In this document: in pieces, positions 45,212-59,900 of the stretch
Layout of the letters: each line of letters begins with the position of its first letter
How positions within the stretch are numbered: position 1 is the stretch's first letter
Source of the DNA: Castor canadensis
Taxonomy: Eukaryota; Chordata; Mammalia; Rodentia; Castoridae
Direction: 5' to 3'
NCBI RefSeq assembly: GCF_047511655.1
Contig: NC_133389.1
Location: 42,628,295 to 42,692,294 of the forward strand
Length of the DNA: 64,000 bases
Notes under the pieces: generated by a model
What the model saw: the letters and a program-made list of their open reading frames with translations, nothing else
Database searches by the model: none
Told to the model about the DNA's origin: nothing
Made by a program: the position numbers and the translations under genes

Positions 45212-48200
45212 CTACAATAAAGAAAAATTATTAGAAACACACAGAATCAATACTGCTTCAGAAATTGGACAATGAGGGTCAATACAACACCTTCATTTTA
45301 GAGGATAGCAAAGTCTTGAGTTAGTTGACTTGTCCAAGGTTCCACAAGCCTGACTTTACTGACATAGCAATTACTTAGTTACTGTCATAAGAACCAAGTC
45401 TTAGCAGGGCTCTGGTAGCTCAGACCTAAATTCCAGCTACTTCAGAAGCTGAGATTGGGAGAGGCAGCCTGGGCAAATAGTTCTTGAGACGCCCCTCTCC
45501 AAAACAACCAAACCAAAATGGACTGGAGGTGTGGCTCAAGTAGTAGAGCACATGCTTTGAGAAAGCTTGTTCAAACCCCAGTGTCTGCCTCCCCCCACAT
45601 TACCTCCACAGGAACAAAGTCTTGACTTGAAATTTAAGGTTTTTATCTTGAGCTAATTAGTAGGGCTTTTGTTTTTTTTTTTTTTGTACCGGGGCTTGAA
45701 CTCAGGGCCTTCATCTTGAGCTACTCCACCAGCCCTTTTTCGTGATGGGTTTTTCGAGATAGGGTTTCAGGAACTATTTGCCTGGGCTGGCTTCAAACTG
45801 CGATCTTCCTGATCTGTGCCTCCTAAGTAGCTAGAATTAAAGACATGAGCCACTGGCGCCCAGCCTTAATTACTAGATTTAAATCAATATTATAAATCCT
45901 GGTCAGAATGCTATCTATATTTTACATAAATACAAAAAGAAAAGTTAAGACATCCCCCTAGGGGGATGGGGATATAGCTCAGTGGTAGAGCAAGTACCTA
46001 CAAGGCCGAGGTGTTGATCCCTCACACCACAAAACAAAACCTCCTAGGATTCACACAATGCCACAGCATATTAAATATTTGTGGGGAAGCTGTTATAAAT
46101 AAAACTGTCTTCTTGCCTCTTTATGTGTCAAAATGGAATTTAAAACTTAACATTAGCACATTCTGTAAGTAAAGCAAGTCTTAAGAGCCCTATCATCTGC
46201 AATCCCTCTTCTCTTCCACAATAAACAAAGGTAAAATCGCTATTGGAAGTCCATTCTAAAATGGAAACAAACAGAAAAACTCCAATGGAAAGCCATAAAG
46301 CCAAGCGAAGCACAATGTTTGGACTCAACACTGGCTTGTTCTTAAGCAATTTAGTTATTAGCCTTTGAGCTTTAGATAGTTCACAGCTCAACAAGGATAA
46401 AAATAGAGTATTCACCTCGTAAAGTGCTGTAAGGAATGAGATAAGGTAAAAACTGCCTACCTTGGTACATGGGATCTTGAAAAAACAAACAAATAAAAAA
46501 AAAAACAGAATAGAAAAACACTACCTCAATCTCATTTTCATAGCCAAGACTATAATTTTACTTGGGTTCATCCTGATCAGCCAAGGTTCATAGTCTGTCT
46601 GAAAGAATGTGAGGATACACTGAACAGGGTGGCATGGACAGGCATGGGATGAACCCAGCTAAGATTAATAGGAACCCTATTGTGTTGCTGAGAACAAATG
46701 GACCAGACCCAGGCTCTGCTGAGGCCTTGTGTGCCTTTCAGGAAGACACCACTAGAGAGTAAAGAGAATATGCAGCTTCTGCTGTATATCTTGCTCAGCT
46801 CTTCAAGGGATCCTAATAAGCCCAATTTACTCCCTCCTCATGTCCAACTTGACTACACTATCAGTGCCTGAACTGTGCAGATAAATTACTTTGCATGCAT
46901 TCACTTATTTCATCCTCATAAGAGCTTTTGGGAAGAGGAGCTTTCACTCGCCTCACTTAACAAATGAACAAACTGAAGTGCAGAGGTTAAGTGCCTTCCC
47001 CAGAGTTGCACAGCTGTGACGGAGCTATTACTTCAACCTAGGTCAGAACCCAAGCTCCTTGGGTCCAGTCTGGGCAATGACAGCAGGCAGACCAGAAAGC
47101 ATGGAGAAAATGTCCACATGACAATCTTCAACAATGAATAAATCTTATCTTGGAATTGTATAAGAAGAAAACAGTCAAAAGTATGTGAAAATTATATACA
47201 AATTCAAATTTAGCCATTTCTATTTCATGTATTTAGATAAAAGGAACAATAAAGTATGATTTCTGAACACAGCTAAAAGTGACTTTTCTTCACATAATAA
47301 ATAATATTCTTGCTAAAAGGAATTTAGGACTTCTTGGATTGTTCCACATGGTAAAATATAGAACAACAGCTGGGTCATCATTTTTGATAATAGAAAATAT
47401 ATCCATAAGTATTAAAAAAAACCTACTATGTATAAATTTTTCTCCCAAGTTTTTCAGTGCTGGAGCTCAAAATCAAAACCTTCTGTGTGCTAGGCAAGTT
47501 CCCTCCATTGTGAAAGACTTTCAATATAAAAAGACTGGCCCTGAGCTGAGTACTGAGGCTTGGTCTTGAGTATGTGGGGGTTCCTTATTATTGATCTACC
47601 TTTGCGTGTGTTTAAACTTTTCGTTTTGTTTTGAGATACAGTCTTGGTATTTAGCCCAGGCCGACCTGGAACTCATCTTCCTGCTTCATCTTCCTGAGAC
47701 TGAAATCACAGACATGTCCAACCAAACTTAAACTTTTAAATAAATGTGAGTCTTACGATTTATAGATTTTAAATAAAAAATGAGAATGCCAGTCTTACTA
47801 GCCTGATAATATCAAACCTGCTATTAGACATTCAATGATCTATAAAAGCAACCGGATGCAGAACTCTGAGCAGTTTCATTACTGATTTGATTACATCTCA
47901 GCTATATAAACATACACTGTAATAAAAATTAAAAATGTGTAAAAGGAAGGGCTAAAAAATAAAATAACTTAAAAGCTAAATCTTTTTGGCTTTTTTTTTT
48001 TACAATGGCTGATTATCTAAATCAAAAAGAAAGTAATTTTGTTCAATGCAAAAACTAGCTCTGTTTTTGGAGACAGGATCTCATTTGAGGCCCAGACTGG
48101 CCTCAAACCTCCAATCTTCTTACTTCAGCCTCCTGAGTGCAGGGATTACAGCACTGTGCCTACATACCCAACTCAAAGAAAACTGCTTTAATATTAGTAG

Positions 48201-51200
48201 TCAAATTTATAGAATACTTTATGTTTATGACTTTCTATTTAAGGCCAATGCTTAACACTTTAGCTATAGACACACATTTCTCCCTATAATTTTATTCATC
48301 TGGATTATAAAGGGAGAAAAAGGTAGGCTTAACACAGACAGCAAAGAAACATCATGTAAAAAGTAAGAAAATATACTCACTATGAAATCGTCATAAAACA
48401 AAGTATGACTAACTTGCAGATGTCTTATCAGACCGCCACTGAAACTGCTTGGGTTCTCATCAGGTATTAAACGGCAAAGCGGACAGAACTGGAAAGAAAC
48501 AAGACCAAGAGTTCAAAACTTAGTTCTAAATTGTTATTAGTGACAGAATAAAAAAAAAAAAAAGTAACCATTCAACGTGAACTTTAACCTTATGAATCCA
48601 TTGGCCTTATCTCCACTGTGTTGCAAAACTAATTTATTTTTCATGTACATTTCTTGTCCATTTATACACATACTATTTCTCTAATATTTATCAACTTTTA
48701 ATTTAAATACTACAGTTGATAGATGTACTATAACTTACTATCTTGGTTGCCCCCCTTGTGAAATATATAGGACTTTTTGTATGTGGATATTGTGTTTTTG
48801 CAAATGACATTTTCTCTAGTGTTACCATTTGGAGAATTATTCTCTCAGGACAAATGGTGAGAAGTGGAGAGTCTTACTATAAAAGTGACAAATGCTTACG
48901 GCACATATTATTTATGCATCTATAGTTTTTTTTTTTGGCAGTCCTGGGGTTTTGAACTCAGGGCCTCACATTTGCTAGGCAAGCACTCCACCACTGGATC
49001 CACTCTGTCAGCTCTTTTTTGTATTGGGTGTCTTTGAGATAGAGTTTTGTGAACTACTTGCTTGAGCAGGCTTTGAACCTCGATCCTCCTGATCTCTGCC
49101 TCCTGAGTAGCTAGGATTACAGGCATGAGCCACTAGCTTTCAGATGACACTACTGTTTTTTATTGCCATTAGCAATATAGGTTGCAACATATCAGCAATA
49201 GCTATTAATATAGACACACATTTTCCTAATTTAATAGCCATTAAGGGTCCTTTAAAAACATTTTGAGAGAATTATAAACTCATAAGAAATTACAAACATA
49301 ATGCAGGGAGGTCCCACATCTTTACACCCAGCTTTCCCAAATGGTAACACCTGACACAACTAGGGTACAGACCCTACATTTCACCAGTTTTTATACTCAT
49401 TCTCGGGGGTGCACGCACCTCTATGTGGAAGTAAGACTTGTACAACCACCGACACACACCATGAACACAAAGAACAGTTCTGCCACTACGAAAGAACTCC
49501 ATTGTGCACCCTGTTACTTCCTCCTCCCTACCTTAACCCCTGACACTCATTGACCGATCCTCTACCTCTGTAATTCCATCATGTCAGGAATGTCATGTGA
49601 ATAGAATTCGACAGTATTTAACCCTTTGAGATTGCTTTTTGCACTGAGCACAATGACCTTGAAATCTATCAAAGTTGTTCCTTTCTATTGCATAGGAGTA
49701 CTGCATGGTATGGCCCACTGTTTGTTTAAGCATTTACTTTTTTAAGGCCATTTGGCGTGTTTCCAATTTGGAGTTGTTACAAATAAAACAAATAAATCTG
49801 AAATGAGTATTTGTGTACAGATGTTTGCATAAACATAAATTCTCATTACTCTTGGAAAAATTCCCAGGAGTTTTTGTGGCTTGGTCACCTGGTAAGTGTG
49901 TGTCTGTACTGTGAAAAATTGTCAGACTGCTCTCCAGGGCAGTAGTACAATTTTACATTGCCACCAGCAGGGTGTGGATTCTTTAGTTTTTCCTTATTCT
50001 CTGTAGCATTTGCTTCTGTTAATATTGGTTTATTTTAGCCATTTCATAAGTATATAGTAACATCTCCCCCATGTGTTTTTGTTTTATTTTTTGAGGCAGG
50101 ATCTCTCTTTATAACACATGCTGGCCTTGAACTCACTTTGTAGGCCTGGCTAGCTTCAAACTCACAATCCTCCTGCCTCAGCTTCCTAAATGCTAGGATT
50201 AAAGGCATGTGAAACCTTGCCTGGCTACCATGGCTTGCTTTAAATCACTCATTTAAATCTCAGTGGATGTGTTATTCCCCTTATTTTGTTGATGAACTCA
50301 GTTTCAGAGAGAAAATATTAGCTTTATTTTATTTAGATGTAAGTTCCAGATCAGATTCTATAAGCCCCATGCCAAAAGCCAAATGCATAGTGATGACTAG
50401 CTCAGGTCCCTACTATGAAGGAGCTCATTAGAATTTAGTGGAGGGGGCTTACAGCTTAAGTAAGAGAGCACTAGCCTAGCAAGTGCAAGATCCTGAGTTC
50501 AATCCCCAGTACTGAAAAGAAAGTTTAGTGGAGAATAGACAATGAAAGCCTGGATTATAAGCAAAGGAGTTTTTATTTATACTCCAACTTTAATAGGGAA
50601 CCAGAGGAGACCAGTGGAGTTTTATGGTGGTTTTCTTGTATAACTAAGGAGACCTTTATCAAAAACAGACTGTAGAACAATGGACTAAAGTCTAAACTAC
50701 TCAAAAAACTTGTTTGGTTTCCTTAAGTGGAAGATTTGACCTGAGGGAGAAGAGAGTAATGATAGGAAGGGGAAAGAAATGGTAGGTGAGAGCCAGACTG
50801 CTTACCACCTAAGCTATATGAGTGCTCATGACACTCCCTAATGTGGGCAGTTTCCTGCCATCAGCTCAGTCTTTATTATTTGTCTCTCCTCATCGCTCCC
50901 AGGCCATGCTACTTGCATTAGGATCAATAACTGCACAGTGTACATTCAAAGGAGGTTGGCCTCTTCAACAAAATTAGAGATAAGGGCAAAATAGTTTCTG
51001 CCTGGTAGCGAGGGGGTAGAGGGGGAGAGGGAGGGAGCAGGGTAGGTAAGGGAGGGGGTGGGGGGAAGGGGGGAGAAATGACCCAAACATTGTATGCACG
51101 TATGAGTAAAAGAAAAAATAAAAAATAAATAAATTTTAAAAAAGAGGTTGGCCTCATTGTTTTTGGCAGTACTGGGGTTTGAATTCAGGGCCTCATACTT

Positions 51201-53931
51201 GCTAGGCAGGTACTCCACAGCTTCACCCATTCCACTAACACTTTTTTGTGTTGGGTATTTCCAAAATTGGTCTTTCAAATTATTTGCCAGGGCTGGTTTT
51301 GAACCTTGACCCTCCTAATCTCTGCCTCTTAAGAAGCTAGGATCCCAGGTGTGAACCATCAGCACCCAGCCTGGCCTCATCTTAATATGCACATTTTTGA
51401 ATGGTGAATGAAATGAGTGTGTAACAGCCCACGTATTAGAAGGTACTAGCACCCTTCAGATAATGGAGAACTAGTTCTAGGATAACTTCTCTTTCATAAG
51501 TACAGTGATATCATTACCCTGTTCGAGTGCCACCTGGGGGGCAGGTCTTTGGTAGATGAGCTCATAGACCACTCACCAGGACACCAGTCTGACAAGACTT
51601 AGGAGGGAGGAGTTTAGAGAAGAGCCTCACCCTATCCTACTGAGGCCTTCAGTTGACCTTCCTTAGCCCTGGGAATTATATTTTCTGGTCTTGAGCCTGT
51701 TGGTTCCAAATAGTCTCTTTCCATGTAATGAATCTTCATTTATTCTCTCTTTTCATGAAACTATAATGCCAAAGACCACCAACTGCATGGAGCTGATTTT
51801 CTTTTTTTTCATTACTGGGGTTTGAAGTCAGGTTTTTTTGAGATAGGGTCTCTCAAACTATTTGCTTGGGCTGGCTTCAAACTGTGATCCTCCTGATCTC
51901 TACCTCCTGAGTAACTAGGATTACAGGCAAGAGCCATCAGCGCCTGGCATGGAGTTGATTTTCTATACCTTTGTTTTATAGATGACCAAACTGAGATCAA
52001 AGGAGCTTACTTGCTACAAAAAAGAGACAGATCTAGAGGATTCACTGAAGGGATTAAGGCAAAACCACAGATGATATGGGTGAAAACATGTTACTATTCA
52101 GATGAGAAGATTCTTTTCACAGGGTATTTATTTCCCAGCTCTCTAGAATGTAGAATATTTAATATAAGTCAACACAGAATCAGATAAATAATAGTCATAT
52201 GTCTAGTTTGACCTTTCTTCAACATTTTACAAAGCCATGTTTCTCAAAGTCAGGTCCCCAGACCTGTGGCATTAGCATCTCCTGAGAACTTGCTAGAAAT
52301 ACAAATTTGGGAACTGGGATATAGGTCAGAGTATAGCACTTGGGCCTGGGTTAGATTCTCAGCACTGCAGAGAGAGGTACGGGGGAAGGGATGACAGAAT
52401 AGAATCCAGTTATCACATTATATCATCTCTCTCTGTCTCCCCACCACCACCCCGTACTGGCGTTTGAACTCAGGGCCTCCTGCTTGCGAGGCAGGTGCTC
52501 TGCCACTTGACCATGCCTCCAGCCCTTTTTTGCTTCAGGTTATTTTACATAGTGTCTCATGTTTTTTGCCATAGACAGGCCTGGGACCATGATCTGCCTA
52601 CCTATGCCTCCTGCATATCTGATACTACCTGGTTTGTTTGTTGAGATGGGGGGTCTCACTAACTTTTTGCTCAAACTAGCCTTAAATCTTGATCCATCTG
52701 ATCTCTACCTCCTGAGTAGCTTGGAATATAATAGTGAGCCTACACCTGGCCTATGAGGAGTCTTCTCTGAGCTTTGTAGGACAACTTTGAAACAGTCTAG
52801 ATTCACAAGAAATTATTACTCAAAGTCTGTTCTCTTCATTCTTTTTTTATTCCCACTCCAGCCCTCATCATTCTCTTCTGTGATGAGTCTTTTTAAAAAA
52901 AAAAAAATTAGGACATATTTGTTATGGGGAAGGGATTCACTGTGACAATTCCAAATAGGCTTATATTGTATGTTAATTAGATCACTCCTACCATCCCCTT
53001 CATTCTTCCCACATGATCCACTTAATCTCCTTTTCCAGAATGTTGAAGAGAATGGGAATCCTTGGGAAAGTCACAGAAAAAATTCTTATGTGATATAGAA
53101 AAGTCTTAGGGCTGGATATTCAGCTCAGTGGTCTAACAATTGCCTAACATGTGTGAGGCCCGGGTTTGATCTCCAGCACTGTATGTAAATAAATAAATGA
53201 ATAATGCCTTTCAGAAAGAAAAACAGAATAGATAGTTTCTTTTTATTTGCTTGTTTTTGTTTTTTGGATTTTTGGAGGTTTTTTTGTTTTTTTTTTTTTG
53301 TGAGACTTGGGTTTGAAATTGGGGCTTTGCACTTGTAAAGCAGGCACTCAACTGCTTGAGCCACACCTCCAGTACTTGCTTTTGAGACAGGGTCTCACTA
53401 TGTAGTCCTGGCTGGCCTGGAACTCAAGAGCCTACTGCCTCAGCCTCCCAAGTGCTGGGATTACAGTCATGGGCCACCACACCCTGCTTAAGTTTCTTAA
53501 AATTAATCACATTTTTTTAAAATTTTGTTTTTTGAGACAAAGCCTTGCCATGTAGCTCAGGATAGCCTTGAACTCAAATCCTGTTGCTGCAGTCTCCCAA
53601 GTGCTGGAATTACAAGTATGTGAATCATTTTTTCTTAAGTCAACAAAATTAACTATGCTCTAGCTTTTGCAAGATACTATAAAACTTCTGTTTAGGATGA
53701 GAGTATTTTGGTTCAAAATGAGCAAGTTTACTATTTCTGGAGAGAGTAAATATTTTCTTCAAGGGATTCAGTGTTGTTTATTGGTAGATTTTTCCCTACA
53801 GGGGATCCATGTGTTAGAATAGTTCAGATAAAGTTAGAATGGCTGAGTGTAAAATTCTAGGTCTGGGGGTGAAGGTTGAGTTCTTGCTTAGCCTATTGTG
53901 AGGCCCTGGGCTTCATCCTCTGACACACACA

Positions 53932-53974
<43 letters not shown>

Positions 53975-56900
53975 TTAAATGGATTTTCTAATATATCTTA
54001 AATTCAGACATTGCTTGTGTATGTGCATGATAACAAAAATCCTTACCACAGATCTTCTTTCTGATCTGTGATGAGTAAGACAATGATCCAGAAAACTGTC
54101 TTCATCCAATTCCTTCTGACAAAATGGACACACACACCTGGAAATTGCACAGAATTATAAACATTAAAATCATTCACTTAACTGGAGATTACTAGTTTCT
54201 TTTTTTTTTTTGAGACAGGGCCTTGCTATGTAGCCCAGGCTGGCCTTGAACTCGTAATCCTCCTGCCTCAGCATCCTGGGTGCTGGGAATTCAGGCATGT
54301 GCCACCACACCTGCGTTTAGTTTCTCACTGATTCTTCCTCTGCTTTGGTACATTTATCCTATCCTGAGGATGGTGCTGGTGACTACAGTTTTCTCACAAG
54401 AAATGTCAATGTGTACCCTCATAGGGATAGGGCAGAGAAAGAGCTATAGTAAATTTGGAGTATCTTATTTCGTTTGGAAGTAAAGGGCAACCTGAGCACC
54501 TATTAACTGAGACTATGAGAATCACAGTACCCTGCGTTAGCTTTTTTTCCTCCTTTTCCTAAGTCAGATGATATCTGACTTGGGTGTTATTTGTTCTCCA
54601 GCTCTATGAACATGTTGTGTTTTCAACTCACACTCCTACTTTCCAGTAGAGGATGAAAACTGACTCGCCGCTACCTTGTCAGACTCTTATGTACACTTCA
54701 TAGAAACTGGCCTTTACACTTGTGCTATCTTACATGTCTGTCAAATACCTGAAATGGCTAGTCACAATTAAATCTGGGGTGTTTTTTGGAGGCTCTGGGG
54801 ATGGAACCCAGGACCTGGCACACGCTAAGTAAAGTGCTCTGTCACTCTGCTACATCCCCAGCCAATACACTGAATGTTGGTTTAATGCAAAAAAAGAATG
54901 TGAACTATCTCAATAATTTTTCTATTAATTACATGCTCAAATGGCAATATTTTGGCTGTATTAGGTTTTCTTCCTACTTTTTTAAAAGTGGCTACTAGAA
55001 AATTTTAAATTGTGAGCTGGGTGCTGGTGGCTCACATCTGTAACCCTAGCTACTAGGGAAGCTAAGTTCAAGAGTAGCACTGTTCTAGGCCAAGCCAGGC
55101 AAAAAATTTGTGAGATCTTATCTCAACCAATTTCTGGATTCGGTGTTGCATATCTGCTATCCCAGCTATGAGAAAGGCTGAGAATCAGGGTTCCAAGTAA
55201 GCCTAGGCAAAAAAGTTCCCAAGAATCCATCTAAATGGTAAAAAGCAGGATGTGATGGCACTGTCATCTTAGCTATGGCAGAAGCGTAAAGTAGGAGGAC
55301 AGAGATCCAGGCCAGCCCAGATAAAAAGCGAGACCCTATCTCCAAAATAACCAGACCAAAAAGAGCTTGGGAGTGTGGCTCAGCAGTACAGTACCTGCCT
55401 AACAAGTGTGAAGCCCTGAATTCAAACCAGAAAATAAAAAAAAGAAGAAAGAAAAATTTAGATTTTGTATGATCCATGATAAGTACCACATTAAATTCTA
55501 AGGAATAATATGTAGACTTGAAAGATTTTGCTCATGTTCCTCTATAGATGTAAATTCCTGTTCCCTACAACTTGTACACTGGACAAACTTTTTTTTTTTT
55601 TTTTTGGTGGTACTGGGGTTTGAACTCAGGGCCTACACCTTGAGCCACCCCACCAGCCCTTTATTGTGATGGATTTTTTTTTCAAAATAGGTCTTGCCAA
55701 CTATTTTCTTGGACTGGTTTCAAACTGCGATCCTCTTGATCTCTGCTTCCTGAGTAGCTAGGATTACAGGCGTGAGCTACGAGTGCCTGGCTTGGACAAA
55801 CTTCTTGTAAAACAACTTTGAAGATTCAAATCATGTAGTAAATTCTTCTATAAAGCAAAGATTTCTAGCACAAATGAAAATATTAACCTCTCCTGTATGA
55901 CTGATTAATCAACTATCATTTTCTTTTCTTCTTTTTTTTTTTTTCCTCCCTTTGTGGTGGTGAAGATGGAACCCAGGGCTTTGTACATGATAGCCAAGTC
56001 CTCCACCACTGAGCTATGCCCCTAGTCCCATCTATTTTTAAAAAAATTCTTTACTATGTAATGCTAATCAGAAGAAATTAGGGTTTTTAACAATTTTTTT
56101 TAATTTTTGATTTATCATACATTAATAATGAGGGGATTTCATTGTGATAACGCCATACATATTTACAGTACATCTTGAAAAAGTTCACCCCCTCCAATAT
56201 ATTATCATTTCCATATCTGTGGCCCCTGTAGAAATTAGGATTTTTTAAAATTTTGGTACTAGTGTTCAAACTCTGGACCTTGAGCACACTAGGCAGGTGT
56301 TCTATCATTTTAGACACATCCCAAGTCCAGAAATAAGGACTTAGAATTAGCCTTCATATATTTTTTAATTTTCTTCTTTTTTGAGAGTGGGGTAGTACTG
56401 GGATTTGACTCTGGGCTTTCAGCTTGCAAAGCAGGCACTCTACCACTTGAACTAAAACTTATTTTTCCTCAAGTCTTTGCAATCAAACCCACACATTTCT
56501 CAATGCCTTGTTGTTGCTACCTTTCCTTCCTTCCTACTGGTACTTGTGGTCAATCTGGCTTACAGATAAAACCTTCAATTAAAATTTGTAGCATCATAGT
56601 ATAAAAGGAATCCTATGATCCTATGATAACAGGTATGTTTGCAAGGCATTCTCAAGTAAAACAAAAGGAACGGCGTGATGACTTAGTCTTTTAGCTTAAG
56701 ACAGTTTAGCTCAATTTTCAGTAGATTTTCTTTTGCAGTGTGCGGGGGTGTCGAATTCGGGGCTTTGTGCTTGCTAGGCAAAGTGCTCTCTACTAGAGTC
56801 ATGCCCCAAGTACTTTTTAGACAGGTTCTTCTGCTTTTTCATGGGCTACCTGGGACAGTGATCCTCCTACCTCCTCCTGCCTATATTTTCTTAAAGCAGG

Positions 56901-59900
56901 TAGAACTAACATTTTTCTTCAGGAAAATAAAAGATTGTACTCTTTCTGAATACCAGTATTGGGCCACTAAGTTCATAAGTAAATTTAATGGTTTCAGGGT
57001 TGTCAGCCTAGGTAGGAAAACAAAAATCACTTTGTTTCTTTTCTCTTTTCTTTCTTTCTTACTTTCTTTCTTCCTTTTTTCTTTTTTTGTGGGACTGGGG
57101 TTAGGGTATACCTCCATTCCCATTTCTTTCTTTTTTTTTTAATTGTGAATTTATTTATTTTTTATTATTGTGCTGGGGGTACATTGTGGCATTTACAAAA
57201 GTTCTACAATATATCAAATATATCATACTTGAATTCATCCTCTCCATCATTCTTGTTTAACACTTCTTATTAATAAAAACAAACAACAAAGTTTGAAGTT
57301 ACTCTGATAAAGTTAAATTACCCTTCCCATCAGGAGAAAATTGCTTTGCTTCTTTTTGAACGAAAAAAACTAGTTCATGATAAATATCATCCAATATACT
57401 TACTGGTCACCTCTATCCTTCCCTTAGTGCCACAGAACATTACCCAGCCAAAAGGAAAAGGAATCAGGACGCCTGTCCCAGGACTGTTCTTCCTTTGCTA
57501 GAATATATACTGAGTTACACTGCCTATCCTCTAAAGAAAAGCAAGCAAAATGACAGGGAAGGAGTGGGGAATTGAGCAGTGTGATGAAAGCATAAAGATG
57601 AATAAATCCTTTAATTACAATCTACTTCAGGAATCTTAGTCAAAAAGCAGAGCCTGGCAGAAATTTAACAGTTCTGCATCCTATTTTTGGATCTTCCGAA
57701 ATAATAAAAACTTGTGTGAGGAAGTTACCCCCATGCCTAAATGTGGTTGGGTATCCCCCGTATCCCCAAAGCAGTTTTTAAGTTCTAGAGAAGAAAATTC
57801 TTTGATAAGGATAGCTATTACCAAATCATTAGAGTTTATTATCAAATATTAGAGTTAAGCGCCTAAAGATAACTACATAAATACTTCTATAATGAAAATG
57901 TTAAGCTTTCCAGCCCATTAATTCTTTCTAGCCATATCAAATTTAGCATTGTATTATACTGTATCAAAACATACCTTGTGGCTGTCTCCCCAAGTTCTTG
58001 CAGTGGTCCATACTTATCGATGTACTTCTCACAAGTCCTTATGTGTGCCCGCATTTCACTGAGGCAAACCTACATAAAAGCGAATTCAAAATAAACTCCC
58101 TGCTGAAAAGAGGCTTTATGTGTTCCAGCTTTATAACTTTCAAATAAGGTCATCCTGGGCCAGCTGATTAAATGGATGCATTCATGAAACAGTATCACAA
58201 AGTAAAAGCATTAACAAGAATAACACTATTTTTAATTTTTTCCCAAGACCCAAATGGTAGGTTTTAAATTTGGTTTTTGTACAGAGCATGTATCTTTTTA
58301 AAGTGAAAAAATGTATAGTAATAAAAAATCGCTTTTGCATGCTGTTATGTAAACAGGTTTTAGAGGAAAGGAAGAAAAAGAAAACCAGGTGAAGAAAAAG
58401 AATGAGGAAGAAGGAAGAAAAAAAATGAAGGAGAAAGAGACAGAAAGAAGAGATTAAAAAACTAAATGAATTTTAGAGGTGTCTATAGTGAATTAAAGGA
58501 AACCCTGTACTTTTGGCAAACACATAAACACCATGGTTTTATCACACGCCCTGTCATATTGCATGAATTCACAATACACAGTATGCTTAATGGCCCCATT
58601 AACAGCAAACATAAAAGACAGCTCTCGCAGTCCATTTTTGTCAATGCAGAATAAAGAGCCCTTGTTCCTCCAGATATACATTCAGAGAGCCTAACCATGA
58701 GGGATCTGTTGCTAGCATAACACATATTCTACTAACTGTTTCATTGGAGACTCTGATAAGATCTCATGCTAGAGGAAGCTTTTTACAGCTGTGGTATAGT
58801 GGCTGACCTACTCTGCTTCATTTCACCCAAGCTACGGAAGTTCAACCTCAAACAAAAAATCTACCACGTTAAGGAAATAGTGATCATTGTTTAACAAAAG
58901 GCAAAAACAAAAGCTAGTGGGAAATTAAAAACAAAGCCCTTACTTTATAAATGCTCATCTATAACATATAAACGCCAGGATTGATCTAGGTGGCAGCCTT
59001 CGACAGATGTGTTAAGAACCTTTAATCCAACACAATAAGGTTATCTTAGTATTTCTGCTAAGAAAAAATTTCTTTCTAAACCAGATGTGGTGGTGCACAC
59101 CTGTAGTCCCAGCACTCCAGAGGCTGAGGCAGGAGGAGAGAGAGTTGAAAGCAAACTTGGGCTCCCTAGGGAGCCCAAAAACCTGTGGGTTTTTTTGTTT
59201 GTTTTTGTTTTTTAAATCTTTTTTCTTTATATTCCTTATTCAACAAAGATAAGAAGCATTTCTCAGGTAACTCAGAAATCTACGGACTATGTATTGACAA
59301 ATGACTTAAAAAACTTATAGTTTAGACACAAAATGATGTCAGACACTGCAACAGACAGCAGAAGAAACATAAGCCATATGTCTGTTCCAACAGTGCTTAT
59401 AATCTAATAGAGAAAAAGGATGTGATGATAGGTAAACAGGCAATTGTTTGATATAGGAAGTTGGAATGCTGAGGCCAGGCTGCATGGAGTGGCAAGCTGG
59501 CCTGAATAATGATGAATAGGTAGAGTCTAAACTTGTGGTAGAAAGATTGGGCACATTCCTGGCAAGAGGAAGAGCATAGAAAGGAAGAGACAGACAAGAA
59601 AAGTTTCCCAAAGAGAAATCAAAATCCTTGTCAGCAATCAGACATGGAGGGGGAGGAAGTGAGAAAAGGAAAGAGATTTGTACCCATGATAACTGGAAGA
59701 AAGCTGTTGTTTCAGACAGACACCAACGGTGAAATAAAATAGTGAATTGTGGAGTAACACAAGTTTGATTTTGTATAATGTTAAAATTTACATAATGACA
59801 AGTAAACTTATTAAGCAATATTAATCTATTATGAAGAATGCAAAAAGCTTTTGGTTTTTTTTTTTAGCATTTATAATGTTCCAGACACTGCCTTAAAAGC

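Noticed and set aside
59339..59818. 159-codon minus-strand ORF in RNF125 intron 2
   Set aside because: Low-complexity Ser/Leu-rich translation, no domain; the DNA looks like an old repeat (cagtgcttataatctaatag, ggtaaacaggcaattg).
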